Shown: positions 1 to 7,346, numbered from the stretch's first letter. The stretch: 12,084 nucleotides of DNA from Prevotellaceae bacterium (GCA_022508635.1 JAFLUV010000062.1:1-12084), one strand, 5' to 3'. The notes: generated by a model from the letters alone, not told the origin. A program made the numbers and translations.

Positions 1-53
1 CAACGACCCCGAGATTACAAATCACGTGCTCTGGCCAACTGAGCTAAAGAGGC
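1..53 (-). tRNA. tRNA-Thr (anticodon UGU), 3' part cut off by window edge
   Basis: Read on the - strand, the RNA starts at 53 with acceptor half GCCTCTT, then TA and a D-arm with GCTC...GAGC around a GTTGG-type loop. The anticodon loop TTTGTAA has anticodon TGT at 19-17, which reads threonine ACA and wobble codons. The variable region and the start of the T arm reach the window edge, so about 53 of roughly 76 nt are seen; the T loop, the 3' acceptor half and any encoded CCA are missing. The anticodon stem (26-22 with 14-10) has a central U-U opposition flanked by good pairs. The 5' end lies 5 nt after the SRP RNA, so it probably matures by RNase P from a shared transcript. Confidence 0.93.
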
Positions 54-58
54 AAGGC

Positions 59-154
59 GGGAAAGCTTGCTATATCGCGCCGCTACGACCTACTGCCCTT
101 GCTGCGGTCAAGCCCTGGGGGATTCATAGGGAGCATGCCGTATAGGACTTTCCC
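59..154 (-). ncRNA. ffs: Small signal recognition particle RNA (4.5S type)
   Basis: The RNA scaffold of the SRP binds Ffh and targets nascent membrane proteins to FtsY and the Sec translocon. On the - strand, 154 to 59 gives about 96 nt, the size of a small bacterial SRP RNA. The ends pair perfectly (GGGAAAG at 154-148 with CTTTCCC at 65-59). Inside are further rod-like pairings: CTATA with TATAG, GCT with AGC, CCTA with TAGG, and CCC with GGG. The tip carries CAGGGCTTGACCGCAGCAAG, which has the AGG and AGCA halves of the conserved Ffh-binding symmetric loop around a short apical loop. No open reading frame explains this stretch. Family assignment is from motif and fold by eye; the exact mature ends are inferred from the terminal stem. 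Confidence 0.82.
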
Positions 155-167
155 ATTTTTAGCGCTG

Positions 168-175
168 CAAAGGTA
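168..175 (-). promoter_or_regulatory. Promoter -7 element for the SRP RNA / tRNA-Thr transcript
   Basis: On the - strand, 175-168 reads TACCTTTG, a full match to the Bacteroidota sigma-ABfr -7 consensus TAnnTTTG. It lies 13 nt upstream of the first paired base of the SRP RNA, so transcription probably begins a few bases before the mature 5' end and the leader is trimmed. I see no clear TTG-type -33 element 19-21 nt further upstream, where the DNA is AT-rich. Confidence 0.65.
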
Positions 176-270
176 AGGATAAATTAAGAATTAAGGACTA
201 AGAAAGGAGAATTATTTTGCACAGGACGATATTTTTCACAACGCAATACATTATATATTTATTATTTTCG

Positions 271-278
271 TATCTTTG
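271..278 (+). promoter_or_regulatory. Promoter -7 element for the operon starting at 321
   Basis: TATCTTTG matches the Bacteroidota -7 consensus TAnnTTTG. It is preceded by a very AT-rich stretch (about 245-268) but no evident -33 TTG. A start of transcription about 6-8 nt downstream would leave a leader of roughly 35 nt before the ATG at 321. This box overlaps an in-frame TTG at 276, which argues against that TTG as a start codon. Confidence 0.7.
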
Positions 279-320
279 CAGCCTATAATTAGCAGAACAA
301 CCCGAAAGCCTCAACGACAA

Positions 321-857
321 ATGAACGAAAAGCCCACCGTAATGGAGACAGCCGGCCAGATGGCACTGCCATTGGGAGTGACGTGGGGAGCAAGCTTCCT
401 GTGCACCATGTATGGCACAGAGTATCCTATCCTCTCGGTACTTGGCACGGCACTGCCCATACTGAGCATCATCCAGCTTTACAGAATGCTGGCCGCTTAC
501 CGCCGCCTTTTCCCCTCAGTAAGCTGGCTGCACGTCCTGCGCATCTCGCTTGTCTGCTGCCTGCTTGCGGGATTGCTGACAGACGCAGTCCAATACGCCT
601 ACTTCCTTCTGCTCGACAACGGCCGCATGCTCTCGCACCTCTCCATGGTCATGCAAAGCGAAGAGTATCGCCAGGCATGGGAACAACTGATGCCCGACGT
701 GAATATGGAAGAGATGCTGCAGTTGATGCAATCGATAACCATCCGCGACATGGTGCTGCAACTGGCAACGTTCAACATCATACTGGCTTTCCCTTTCTCA
801 CTGCTTGCAGCAATGCCCGTACGCCCGCCTCGCATACGGAAGGAGGAAAAAGAATAA
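321..857 (+). CDS. DUF4199 family integral membrane protein
   Basis: The 178-residue protein has four hydrophobic segments by eye, at about 12-31, 36-56, 70-98 and 144-166. A polar, Met/Glu-rich loop (about 99-143) separates the last two, and the tail is short and basic (RIRKEEKE). This layout and its position directly before a glycosyltransferase match the Bacteroidota DUF4199 family, whose biochemical role is unknown. ATG 321 is chosen because the in-frame TTG at 276 lies inside the promoter -7 box and could not be transcribed from it. The next gene begins 21 nt after the stop, suggesting co-transcription. A role helping or anchoring the neighbouring membrane glycosyltransferase is conceivable but is only inference from position. 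Confidence 0.85.
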   Translation: MNEKPTVMETAGQMALPLGVTWGASFLCTMYGTEYPILSVLGTALPILSIIQLYRMLAAYRRLFPSVSWLHVLRISLVCCLLAGLLTDAVQYAYFLLLDNGRMLSHLSMVMQSEEYRQAWEQLMPDVNMEEMLQLMQSITIRDMVLQLATFNIILAFPFSLLAAMPVRPPRIRKEEKE

Positions 858-878
858 CAAGTAAACATCCAAAACCAA

Positions 879-1856
879 ATGACTAACGACAAGCTGGACA
901 TAAGTATAGTCGTACCTCTCTACAACGAAGACGAGTCCTTGCCCGAACTTTTCAGCTGGATAAAGCGTGTGATGCAGAGTCACGGCTTCTCCTACGAAGT
1001 AATTTTCGTGAGCGATGGTAGCACAGACCGCTCGTGGGAAGTCATAGAACAGCTAAGAACCGAGAACCCTGACACCGTACACGGAATTAAGTTCCGCCGC
1101 AATTATGGCAAAAGTCCAGCGCTCCACTGCGGCTTCGGCGCAGCACAGGGCAAGGTGGTCATCACGATGGATGCCGATTTGCAAGACTCACCAGACGAGA
1201 TTCCGGAACTCTACCGCATGATTACGCAAGAAGGCTACGACCTGGTGAGCGGATACAAGATGAACCGTCGCAAGGGAGACCCCCTCTCGAAGACTATCCC
1301 TACGAAGCTTTTTAACGCCACGGCACGCCAGGTGAGCGGCATACACAACCTGCACGACTTCAACTGCGGCCTGAAGGCTTACCGCAACGAGGTGGTAAAG
1401 AACATCGAAGTCTATGGCGAGATGCACCGCTATATCCCCTACTTGGCAAAGAATGCCGGCTTCACACGTATCGGAGAAAAGAAGGTTCATCACCAAGCTC
1501 GCAAGTTCGGAAAATCGAAGTTCATGGGACTCAATCGTTTCGTTAACGGCTATCTTGACCTGCTCACACTCTGGTTTCTTGACAGCTTCGGCCTCAAACC
1601 CATGCATGTTTTCGGCTTCGTAGGCACGCTGATGTTCCTCATCGGCTTGATGGCTGTAACGATGGTAGGCGGAACGAAACTCTATTGCTTAGCAAAAGGT
1701 ATCCCCCACCCTCTCGTCACCAACAGTCCTTATTTCTACATTGCCCTGACCATGATGATACTGGGCACACAACTCTTCGTAGCAGGGTTCCTTGGCGAGC
1801 TCATCAGCCGTAATGCACCAGAACGTAACTGTTACCAGATAGAAAAGACGATATGA
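879..1856 (+). CDS. Glycosyltransferase family 2, polyprenyl-phosphate sugar transferase type (DPM1/GtrB-like)
   Basis: The 325-residue protein likely moves a sugar from a nucleotide donor to a polyprenyl phosphate at the inner membrane, supplying a lipid-linked sugar for envelope glycans or lipid modification. The GT-A domain fills residues 1-230. It has the opening SIVVPLYNEDESLPEL, VSDGSTD (44-50) for nucleotide binding, the metal-binding DAD in MDADLQD (98-103), FNCGLKAYR (161-169) and GEMHRYIP (180-187). Two membrane segments follow (about 242-266 and 285-310), as in GtrB/DPM1-like enzymes. Length is normal for the group. Its stop overlaps the next start by 4 nt (ATGA at 1853-1856), so translation is probably coupled. 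The sugar and acceptor cannot be told from sequence. Confidence 0.9.
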   Translation: MTNDKLDISIVVPLYNEDESLPELFSWIKRVMQSHGFSYEVIFVSDGSTDRSWEVIEQLRTENPDTVHGIKFRRNYGKSPALHCGFGAAQGKVVITMDADLQDSPDEIPELYRMITQEGYDLVSGYKMNRRKGDPLSKTIPTKLFNATARQVSGIHNLHDFNCGLKAYRNEVVKNIEVYGEMHRYIPYLAKNAGFTRIGEKKVHHQARKFGKSKFMGLNRFVNGYLDLLTLWFLDSFGLKPMHVFGFVGTLMFLIGLMAVTMVGGTKLYCLAKGIPHPLVTNSPYFYIALTMMILGTQLFVAGFLGELISRNAPERNCYQIEKTI

Positions 1857-2311
1857 AGCACTGCCTGCCATTTCTCCTCTCTGTCTTGCTGTTCGCTGCT
1901 TGCGAGACGTATGACTGCACGCTCTACAACTATGTAGGAATGTATGCCGCATTCGACAGAGAAGGCGCAAAGGTACAAATCAATGACACGCTTACCATCA
2001 CTTCCGGCAAGTCCGGTCCTGTTCTATTGAACCATTCCGTGAATACTTCCAGCCTTAATCTTCCCCTGAGCTACTGGCAAGATGAAGACACGCTGGTGCT
2101 CAGCGTCACTGGCCCAGACTATTTCATACAAGACACTATCTGGATAGAAAAGAGCAATCAGATTCACTATGAATCACCCGACTGCCCGACTACCCTTTTC
2201 CACACTATCGAGAATGTTCGCTCCACACACGAGTTCATTCACTCCATCACTATCATGCGCTCCTCCGTGAACTATGAAACGACTAACAACTTGCAGATTC
2301 ATCTGCTTTAA
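1853..2311 (+). CDS. DUF6452 family lipoprotein
   Basis: The 152-residue protein begins with a lipoprotein signal peptide: basic MKH, a hydrophobic core, then FAAC with the acylated cysteine at 17. The mature part starts ETYDC, continues with a short beta-rich domain and ends in the pattern THEFIHSITI...SSVNYETTNNLQIHL. The whole looks like the Bacteroidota DUF6452 family, which has no assigned function. There is no acidic stretch straight after the cysteine, so surface export is not indicated. The start overlaps the upstream stop (ATGA), and the last 38 nt overlap the start of the next gene. The family call is from remembered sequence character and from its usual DUF6048 neighbour. Confidence 0.78.
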   Translation: MKHCLPFLLSVLLFAACETYDCTLYNYVGMYAAFDREGAKVQINDTLTITSGKSGPVLLNHSVNTSSLNLPLSYWQDEDTLVLSVTGPDYFIQDTIWIEKSNQIHYESPDCPTTLFHTIENVRSTHEFIHSITIMRSSVNYETTNNLQIHLL

Positions 2312-3098
2312 CCCTTCCGTCTTGCCTGTTGTCAAGTGCAGATGGAACGGTCGCCGAGTCCTGCTTCTGCTGTTGATTAGTTTGGGCGTTACCACACTTT
2401 ATGCACAGGAACAACAGGAGCAACAGCCGGCAATCCCTGCAGAGATAGGAGTTCAGCAGTCAGAGAAAGCACCCTTGCTTAGCGGCATTGCCGTTGGTGC
2501 AGATATCGTAGGCTTTATCATGAAGGTTGTCGGCTCGAAGTTTGCAAACATGGAGGTCAATGCACGTCTGAACATCCTCGACAAGTACTTTCCTGTTGCA
2601 GAACTTGGCATTGGTGACTGTCATCGCGAGGGTGCAGAGACAGGCAACACCTTCAGTACAACTTCACCCTATATGCGTTTTGGCATTGACTACAACTTCA
2701 ACAAGAAGCACAACGGCAACCGACTCTTCGGCATCTTCCGCTATGGTTTCAGCAGTTTCACATACGACATAGGAAACGATAACTTCACCGACCCTGTCTA
2801 TGGGAATTCAGTAGCACTTCAACTTAACTCCCAGAAAGCAACTGCACAATGGCTGGAGTTCGGTGTCGGTGTCGAAACAAAGCTGTGGAGCATCGTGAGG
2901 CTGGGATGGAGCATGCGTTACAAGTCACGTATTTCCATGAAGTCGCCAGATGAGGGAACTCCCTATTTCATTCCCGGCTTTGGCAAGAATGACAGCAACG
3001 GATGGGGAGGTACGGTAAATCTGATATTCGATGTCGGAAAAACCACAAAGAAAACAAAATCAAAAGTAAAGAGCAATAAGGTAGCAGCGGACAAGTGA
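2274..3098 (+). CDS. DUF6048 family exported protein, probable outer-membrane or periplasmic beta protein
   Basis: From ATG 2274 the product has 274 residues. A long polar lead (about 28 residues) comes before the hydrophobic core VLLLLLISLGV and a likely signal peptidase I site at LYA-Q. The alternative start TTG 2322 would give a more usual signal peptide (MPVVKCRWNGRR plus core), so the true start is uncertain. The mature protein has alternating, aromatic-rich strands (MRFGIDYNF, LFGIFRYGFSSF, WLEFGVGVETKLW, GWGGTVNLIFDVG) like a small beta-barrel, and a Lys-rich tail. It resembles the Bacteroidota DUF6048 family, found beside DUF6452. Function is unknown. The next gene follows closely or overlaps. 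Confidence 0.76.
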   Translation: MKRLTTCRFICFNPSVLPVVKCRWNGRRVLLLLLISLGVTTLYAQEQQEQQPAIPAEIGVQQSEKAPLLSGIAVGADIVGFIMKVVGSKFANMEVNARLNILDKYFPVAELGIGDCHREGAETGNTFSTTSPYMRFGIDYNFNKKHNGNRLFGIFRYGFSSFTYDIGNDNFTDPVYGNSVALQLNSQKATAQWLEFGVGVETKLWSIVRLGWSMRYKSRISMKSPDEGTPYFIPGFGKNDSNGWGGTVNLIFDVGKTTKKTKSKVKSNKVAADK

Positions 3099-3112
3099 AA
3101 AGCAAATACCCA

Positions 3113-4135
3113 ATGAATAAACGAAACATACTACTAACTTTGATTGCACTCATTGCCATCGTTTGCTTCCTTATCCTTCTTCCTTCTCGTGGGAAGGTCA
3201 GGAATGAGACTTACCAGTACAATGAGGGTACCATCTTCGGCACTGCATATCATATCAAATATCTTTACGACGAAGATCTCTGTACGGAAATAGAGGCTGC
3301 ATTGCAACAAGTAGATGCATCGCTCTCGATGTTCAATCCGCAAAGCACAATCAGTCGTTTTAACAGGAACGAGACTGGCAAAGCTGACGAGATGCTCAGT
3401 GAGGTGTTGCAACTTTCGTATACCATTAGCAAAGTCACAAACGGAGCCTTCGACCCTACCGTAGCTCCATTGGTCAACGCTTGGGGGTTTGGTTTCAAGA
3501 GCGGGCAGTTACCTGATAGTGTACAAGTCGATAGTCTCCGTGCTTTAGTGGGACTCTCTGCCATACACCTGCAAGGAGACAGCATCACGAAGGACAAACC
3601 TCATGCTATTCTCGACTTCAGCGCAATAGCCAAAGGATATGGTGTAGACAAGGCAGCAGGAGTTCTTCGCAATCATGGCATACAGAATTTTATGGTGGAG
3701 ATAGGCGGTGAAGTAGTTGCAGAAGGCATCAACGAGAAGGGTACCTCCTGGCGCATTGGCATCAACAAGCCTGACGATGACTCAACATCCACGAATACAG
3801 AATTACAGGATATTGTGGCACTCTCGGATGGAGCCATCGCCACAAGTGGCAACTACCGCAACTACTACATCAGTGAAGGACGCAAAATTGCACATACGAT
3901 CAATCCACGAACAGGCTATCCCGCACAGCAGGACATTCTCTCAAGTACTGTGATGGCTCCCACCTGTGCAGAAGCAGACGGTTTTGCCACCGCTTTCATG
4001 GTGTTGGGGATGGAAGAGGCAAAGCGTGTTCTCCAGAGTCAGCCGCAATTGCAAGCATACTTTATTTACTCCGACGATGAAGGACACTACCGCACTTGGT
4101 ACACGGAAGGGTTCAAAAGTCTCATCATCAGATAA
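3113..4135 (+). CDS. apbE: FAD:protein FMN transferase, membrane-anchored (ApbE)
   Basis: The enzyme transfers FMN from FAD onto a Thr/Ser of target flavoproteins, typically NqrB/NqrC/RnfG-type subunits, outside the cytoplasmic membrane. The 340-residue product starts with an uncleaved-looking anchor (about 5-24; the Cys at 18 lacks a proper lipobox). It then has SMFNPQSTISRFN (72-84), GAFDPTVAPLVNAWGFG (111-127), LDFSAIAKGYGVDKA (167-181), VEIGGE (195-200), HTINPRTGYP (261-270) and CAEADGFATAFMVLG (285-299), whose Asp289 and Thr293 fit the metal-binding positions. All core motifs are present. ATG 3113 is preferred. A GTG at 3095 is also possible and would overlap the upstream stop (GTGA), adding six residues before the anchor. 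No flavinylation target is encoded in this window. Confidence 0.94.
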   Translation: MNKRNILLTLIALIAIVCFLILLPSRGKVRNETYQYNEGTIFGTAYHIKYLYDEDLCTEIEAALQQVDASLSMFNPQSTISRFNRNETGKADEMLSEVLQLSYTISKVTNGAFDPTVAPLVNAWGFGFKSGQLPDSVQVDSLRALVGLSAIHLQGDSITKDKPHAILDFSAIAKGYGVDKAAGVLRNHGIQNFMVEIGGEVVAEGINEKGTSWRIGINKPDDDSTSTNTELQDIVALSDGAIATSGNYRNYYISEGRKIAHTINPRTGYPAQQDILSSTVMAPTCAEADGFATAFMVLGMEEAKRVLQSQPQLQAYFIYSDDEGHYRTWYTEGFKSLIIR

Positions 4136-4139
4136 GCAA

Positions 4140-4838
4140 ATGCAGAACCTCGCCCAAAGATATGCTCTATTCACACGACTCCCTTTGCTGCAAGGCATCA
4201 GTAGCAAGGAGCTGCTTGGCTGGGAAGAAGCGCTGAGACTTGATCCAGACGAGCTTCCAGCCTCCACCTTACCCATCATCCGGCAAGGTGACACTTGCAG
4301 CAGCCTGCTCTTCCTTGCCAAGGGAAAACTATTGCGCGAGCACTGGTCATCCGACGGCGTCTATGCTACACGCTCGCATCTGAAGGCACCTGCTGTCATT
4401 GAGGTAGACAGACTCTTTGGACTAACACCTATCTATGAGTACACATATCGTGCGGAAACAGATGTTACCCTGCTAAATATCCGCAAAACACTGCTGGACA
4501 GCCACTTGATGAAGAGCGAAGTTTTCCGTCTCAACATACTCAACATGCTTTCGGCAATAGCACAGAAGAGAGCAGCAGCTCTAAAACCTTGCCTGCAGGA
4601 CAATAAAGAAAAGCGTATGTATCACTTCATACACACTCTGTTTCTTAATTGTGAGGGTGAAGTAGAACTTATCATACAAATGAAGGATCTTGCCCGTTAC
4701 GTTGGCGAAACACGTCTCACAATATCACGTATGCTCAATCGTTGGGACAAGGAGGGACATATCCGTCTGGGCAGAGGACATTTCATCATCTACGACTTGC
4801 AAGCCTTCCTTGAACAGAAAGAAAATACAAAACCATAA
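4140..4838 (+). CDS. Crp/Fnr-family transcriptional regulator
   Basis: The 232-residue protein has the Crp layout. The beta-roll effector domain spans about 15-120, with IRQGDTCSSLLFLAKGKL (47-64) matching the usual G-D...L-F...G pattern. A dimerisation helix follows (about 122-150), then a winged helix-turn-helix (about 175-225) with MKDLARYVGETRLTISRML (181-199) as the DNA-reading part. The phosphate-binding segment of true cAMP receptors (GEL...RSA) is absent; the region reads LKAPAVIEVDRLFG, so cAMP is unlikely to be the ligand. There is no Cys cluster for an FNR-type iron-sulphur centre. ATG 4140 lies 4 nt after the apbE stop; longer in-frame starts run inside apbE and add no recognisable sequence. 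Targets are unknown. Confidence 0.87.
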   Translation: MQNLAQRYALFTRLPLLQGISSKELLGWEEALRLDPDELPASTLPIIRQGDTCSSLLFLAKGKLLREHWSSDGVYATRSHLKAPAVIEVDRLFGLTPIYEYTYRAETDVTLLNIRKTLLDSHLMKSEVFRLNILNMLSAIAQKRAAALKPCLQDNKEKRMYHFIHTLFLNCEGEVELIIQMKDLARYVGETRLTISRMLNRWDKEGHIRLGRGHFIIYDLQAFLEQKENTKP

Positions 4839-4877
4839 GCACACACCATCCCTCCATGGCATTAACAAATTCGAATT

Positions 4878-7346
4878 ATGACGAATTCAATGAACATACT
4901 ACTTGAACCAACCTTTAAGACGCTGCATGGCACTACACCCTTCACTCATATCGAGCTCAAGGACTATGAGGCCGCTTTCCTCGAAGGTATGAAGCAGGAA
5001 GATGATGCCATCGCTGACATCATTGCAAATCCCGATCCGCCCACTTTCCAGAACACGGTAGCTGTGCAGACAGGGATGTTGCTTGAACGTGTCAGCAATA
5101 TCTTTTTCAATCTGGTCAGTGCAAACACGTGCGACGAAATGGACGATCTGGCACAAAAGCTGTCGCCGTTACTTACTGAGCATAATGCACGCATAATGCA
5201 CAACGCCGAACTCTTTGCTCGCATCAAACAGGTTTGGGAGAATCCAGGTCAGTTGTCCAACGAGCAACGTAAGCTTTTGGACGATACATACGAAGGCTTC
5301 GTGCGTAGCGGTGCCTGCCTCAGCAGTGAAGATAAAGAAAAGTTGGCAGCAATGGAGACAGAGTTGGCACAGCTTGGTTTGCAATTCAACAGGAACGAGC
5401 TCAAACAAACCAATGATTATGAGCTTCATATTACTGATTATGAACAGCTTGCCGGCCTTCCTGACACATCAAAGGATGCAGCAGCCCTTGCTGCAAAGGA
5501 GAAAGGAAAAGAGGGATGGATCTTTACGCTACATGCTCCGAGTTATGTTCCTTTCCTTACCTATGCTGACAATCGCGAATTGCGTAGACAGATGTACATT
5601 GCCAAGAATACGTTGTGTTGCAAAGGCGATGCTTATGACAATCGTGAGATAGTACGGCGGATAGTCAATCTCAGGCTGCAAGTAGCTACATTGCTTGGCT
5701 ATTCATGCTACGCTGACTATGCTCTCAAGAATCGTATGGCACAGAGTACATGTCGTGTGAGCAAGCTCATTGATGACCTATATGCCGCCTATATGCCTAT
5801 TGCGGAAAGCGAACGAGAGGAATTGCGCCAACTGGCTTGCGAACTGGAAGGGAATGACTTTACGCTGATGCCTTGGGACTGGAGCTACTACAGCCACAAG
5901 ATGCAACTGCGCAAGCATGACATCGATGGCGAGATGCTACGTCCGTATTTCCCGCTACAGAATGTCAAGGACGGCATCTTCCAACTTGCCACAAAACTCT
6001 ATGGCATTACGTTCCGCCTACAACCCGACATTGAGGTCTACCATCCCGATGTTGAAGCCTATGAGGTTTTCGATGCTGACGGCAGTTTCCTGGCTGTGCT
6101 CTACGCCGACTTCTTCCCGCGTGCCAGCAAGCAGAGCGGTGCCTGGATGACGGACTTCAGCGAGCAGTACGTTGATGATGCAGGCGTAGACCATCGTCCG
6201 CACGTCAGCATCGTCATGAACCTGACAAAACCGACTCCAGAGAAGCCCTCACTGCTCACACTGAGCGAGATGGAGACCTTTTTGCATGAGTTCGGACATG
6301 CATTGCACAGCATATTCTCTAAAGTACGCTATCGTGCTCTGAGTGGCACGAATGTCAAGCGCGATTTTGTAGAGCTCCCTTCACAATTGATGGAGAATTT
6401 TGCCGTAGAGCCAGACTTCTTGCACACTTTTGCCTTCCATTACAAGACAGGCGAACCGCTCCCCGATGAGCTTATCGATCGCATCCGCGCAAGCCGCAAC
6501 TTCCATTGTGGCTATGCCTGCATCCGACAGCTCAGCTTTAGTATGCTCGACATGGCTTACCATACGCTAACCAAGCCGCTAACCGAGGACATCATGAGTT
6601 TTGAGCAACAGGCATGGAGTCGTGCACAATTGCTGCCTATTGTTCCTGAAGCGAACATGAGCGTTCAGTTCTCGCACATCATGAGCGGGGGATATGCGGC
6701 CGGATACTATAGCTACAAGTGGGCAGAGGTACTGGATGCCGATGCCTTCAGTCTCTTCCTGGAGAGGGGCATCTTCGACAAGGAAACGGCAACGCGCTTC
6801 CGCCGCGAAGTCCTTTCAAGGGGCGGAACGGCTGATCCCATGCAGCTCTATGTGAGCTTCAGAGGAAAGGAACCAGATGTCAAGGCTTTGCTCAGGCGCA
6901 ACGGCATAGAGCAGGACAAGCAGCAGGAACTGGACTTGCGCTACCTGCGCATGGCACAGATCTGGAGTGAGAACAGCTATTGTCAGCGACGGCAGGTCGG
7001 AGCACTGGTTGTAAAGGACAAGATGATTATCAGCGACGGCTATAACGGTACGCCCTCCGGCTTTGAGAACATCTGCGAAGAGAACGGTGTAACTAAGCCC
7101 TACGTCCTCCATGCAGAAGCCAACGCCATCACCAAGATAGCCCGTAGCGGAAACAATAGCGACGGAAGCACGCTATACGTAACAGACTCGCCTTGCATAG
7201 AGTGCGCCAAGCTCATCATACAGGCTGGCATCAAACGCGTAATATACAGCCGCGAGTATCGCCTCACGGATGGCGTCGACCTCCTTCGCAGGGCAGGCAT
7301 CGAGGTTAAGTACCTTCCAACTCCTGAGAGGATGAAAGCCACTTGA
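4878..7346 (+). CDS. M3 family metallopeptidase (Dcp-like) fused to dCMP deaminase
   Basis: One 822-residue frame carries two complete enzymes. Residues 1 to about 677 are an M3 peptidase of Dcp type: HEFGH at 470-474 and the third zinc ligand Glu499 in DFVELPSQ, then SGGYAAGYYSYKWAEVLDAD near the end, at the usual Dcp length. It should cleave peptides, probably releasing C-terminal dipeptides, in the cytoplasm, since no signal peptide is seen. Residues from about 680 to 822 are a deoxycytidylate deaminase with zinc ligands His745, Cys773 and Cys776 and catalytic Glu747 (HAEAN, PCIEC), turning dCMP into dUMP for thymidylate synthesis. No stop or start separates them. ATG 4890 (MNILLEP...) may be the true start, because related M3 proteins begin this way. 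The gene lies 39 nt after the Crp-type gene. Confidence 0.93.
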   Translation: MTNSMNILLEPTFKTLHGTTPFTHIELKDYEAAFLEGMKQEDDAIADIIANPDPPTFQNTVAVQTGMLLERVSNIFFNLVSANTCDEMDDLAQKLSPLLTEHNARIMHNAELFARIKQVWENPGQLSNEQRKLLDDTYEGFVRSGACLSSEDKEKLAAMETELAQLGLQFNRNELKQTNDYELHITDYEQLAGLPDTSKDAAALAAKEKGKEGWIFTLHAPSYVPFLTYADNRELRRQMYIAKNTLCCKGDAYDNREIVRRIVNLRLQVATLLGYSCYADYALKNRMAQSTCRVSKLIDDLYAAYMPIAESEREELRQLACELEGNDFTLMPWDWSYYSHKMQLRKHDIDGEMLRPYFPLQNVKDGIFQLATKLYGITFRLQPDIEVYHPDVEAYEVFDADGSFLAVLYADFFPRASKQSGAWMTDFSEQYVDDAGVDHRPHVSIVMNLTKPTPEKPSLLTLSEMETFLHEFGHALHSIFSKVRYRALSGTNVKRDFVELPSQLMENFAVEPDFLHTFAFHYKTGEPLPDELIDRIRASRNFHCGYACIRQLSFSMLDMAYHTLTKPLTEDIMSFEQQAWSRAQLLPIVPEANMSVQFSHIMSGGYAAGYYSYKWAEVLDADAFSLFLERGIFDKETATRFRREVLSRGGTADPMQLYVSFRGKEPDVKALLRRNGIEQDKQQELDLRYLRMAQIWSENSYCQRRQVGALVVKDKMIISDGYNGTPSGFENICEENGVTKPYVLHAEANAITKIARSGNNSDGSTLYVTDSPCIECAKLIIQAGIKRVIYSREYRLTDGVDLLRRAGIEVKYLPTPERMKAT
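6915..7343 (+). other. dCMP deaminase domain inside the M3 fusion protein
   Basis: This marks the C-terminal domain of the preceding gene. The text DKQQELDLRYLRMA matches how free-standing Bacteroidota dCMP deaminases begin just after their start Met, and the last residues of a typical M3 protein (ALLRRNGI) end immediately before it. The domain is about 143 residues, the normal full length, with QVGALVVKDKMIISDGYNGT, HAEAN and PCIEC in order. There is no ATG, GTG or TTG right at the junction. The ATG at 6951 (Met692, in YLRMA) would delete the first helix and is an unlikely start. Confidence 0.85.

Noticed and set aside
276..320. TTG start at 276 giving a 15-residue longer DUF4199 protein
   Set aside because: The codon lies within the promoter -7 box TATCTTTG (271-278), upstream of the likely transcription start; the added residues are polar and unlike the family start.
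3966..4139. ATG 3966 as the start of the Crp-type regulator
   Set aside because: The extension lies wholly inside apbE in another frame and shows no domain; the Crp fold begins normally after ATG 4140, 4 nt past the apbE stop.
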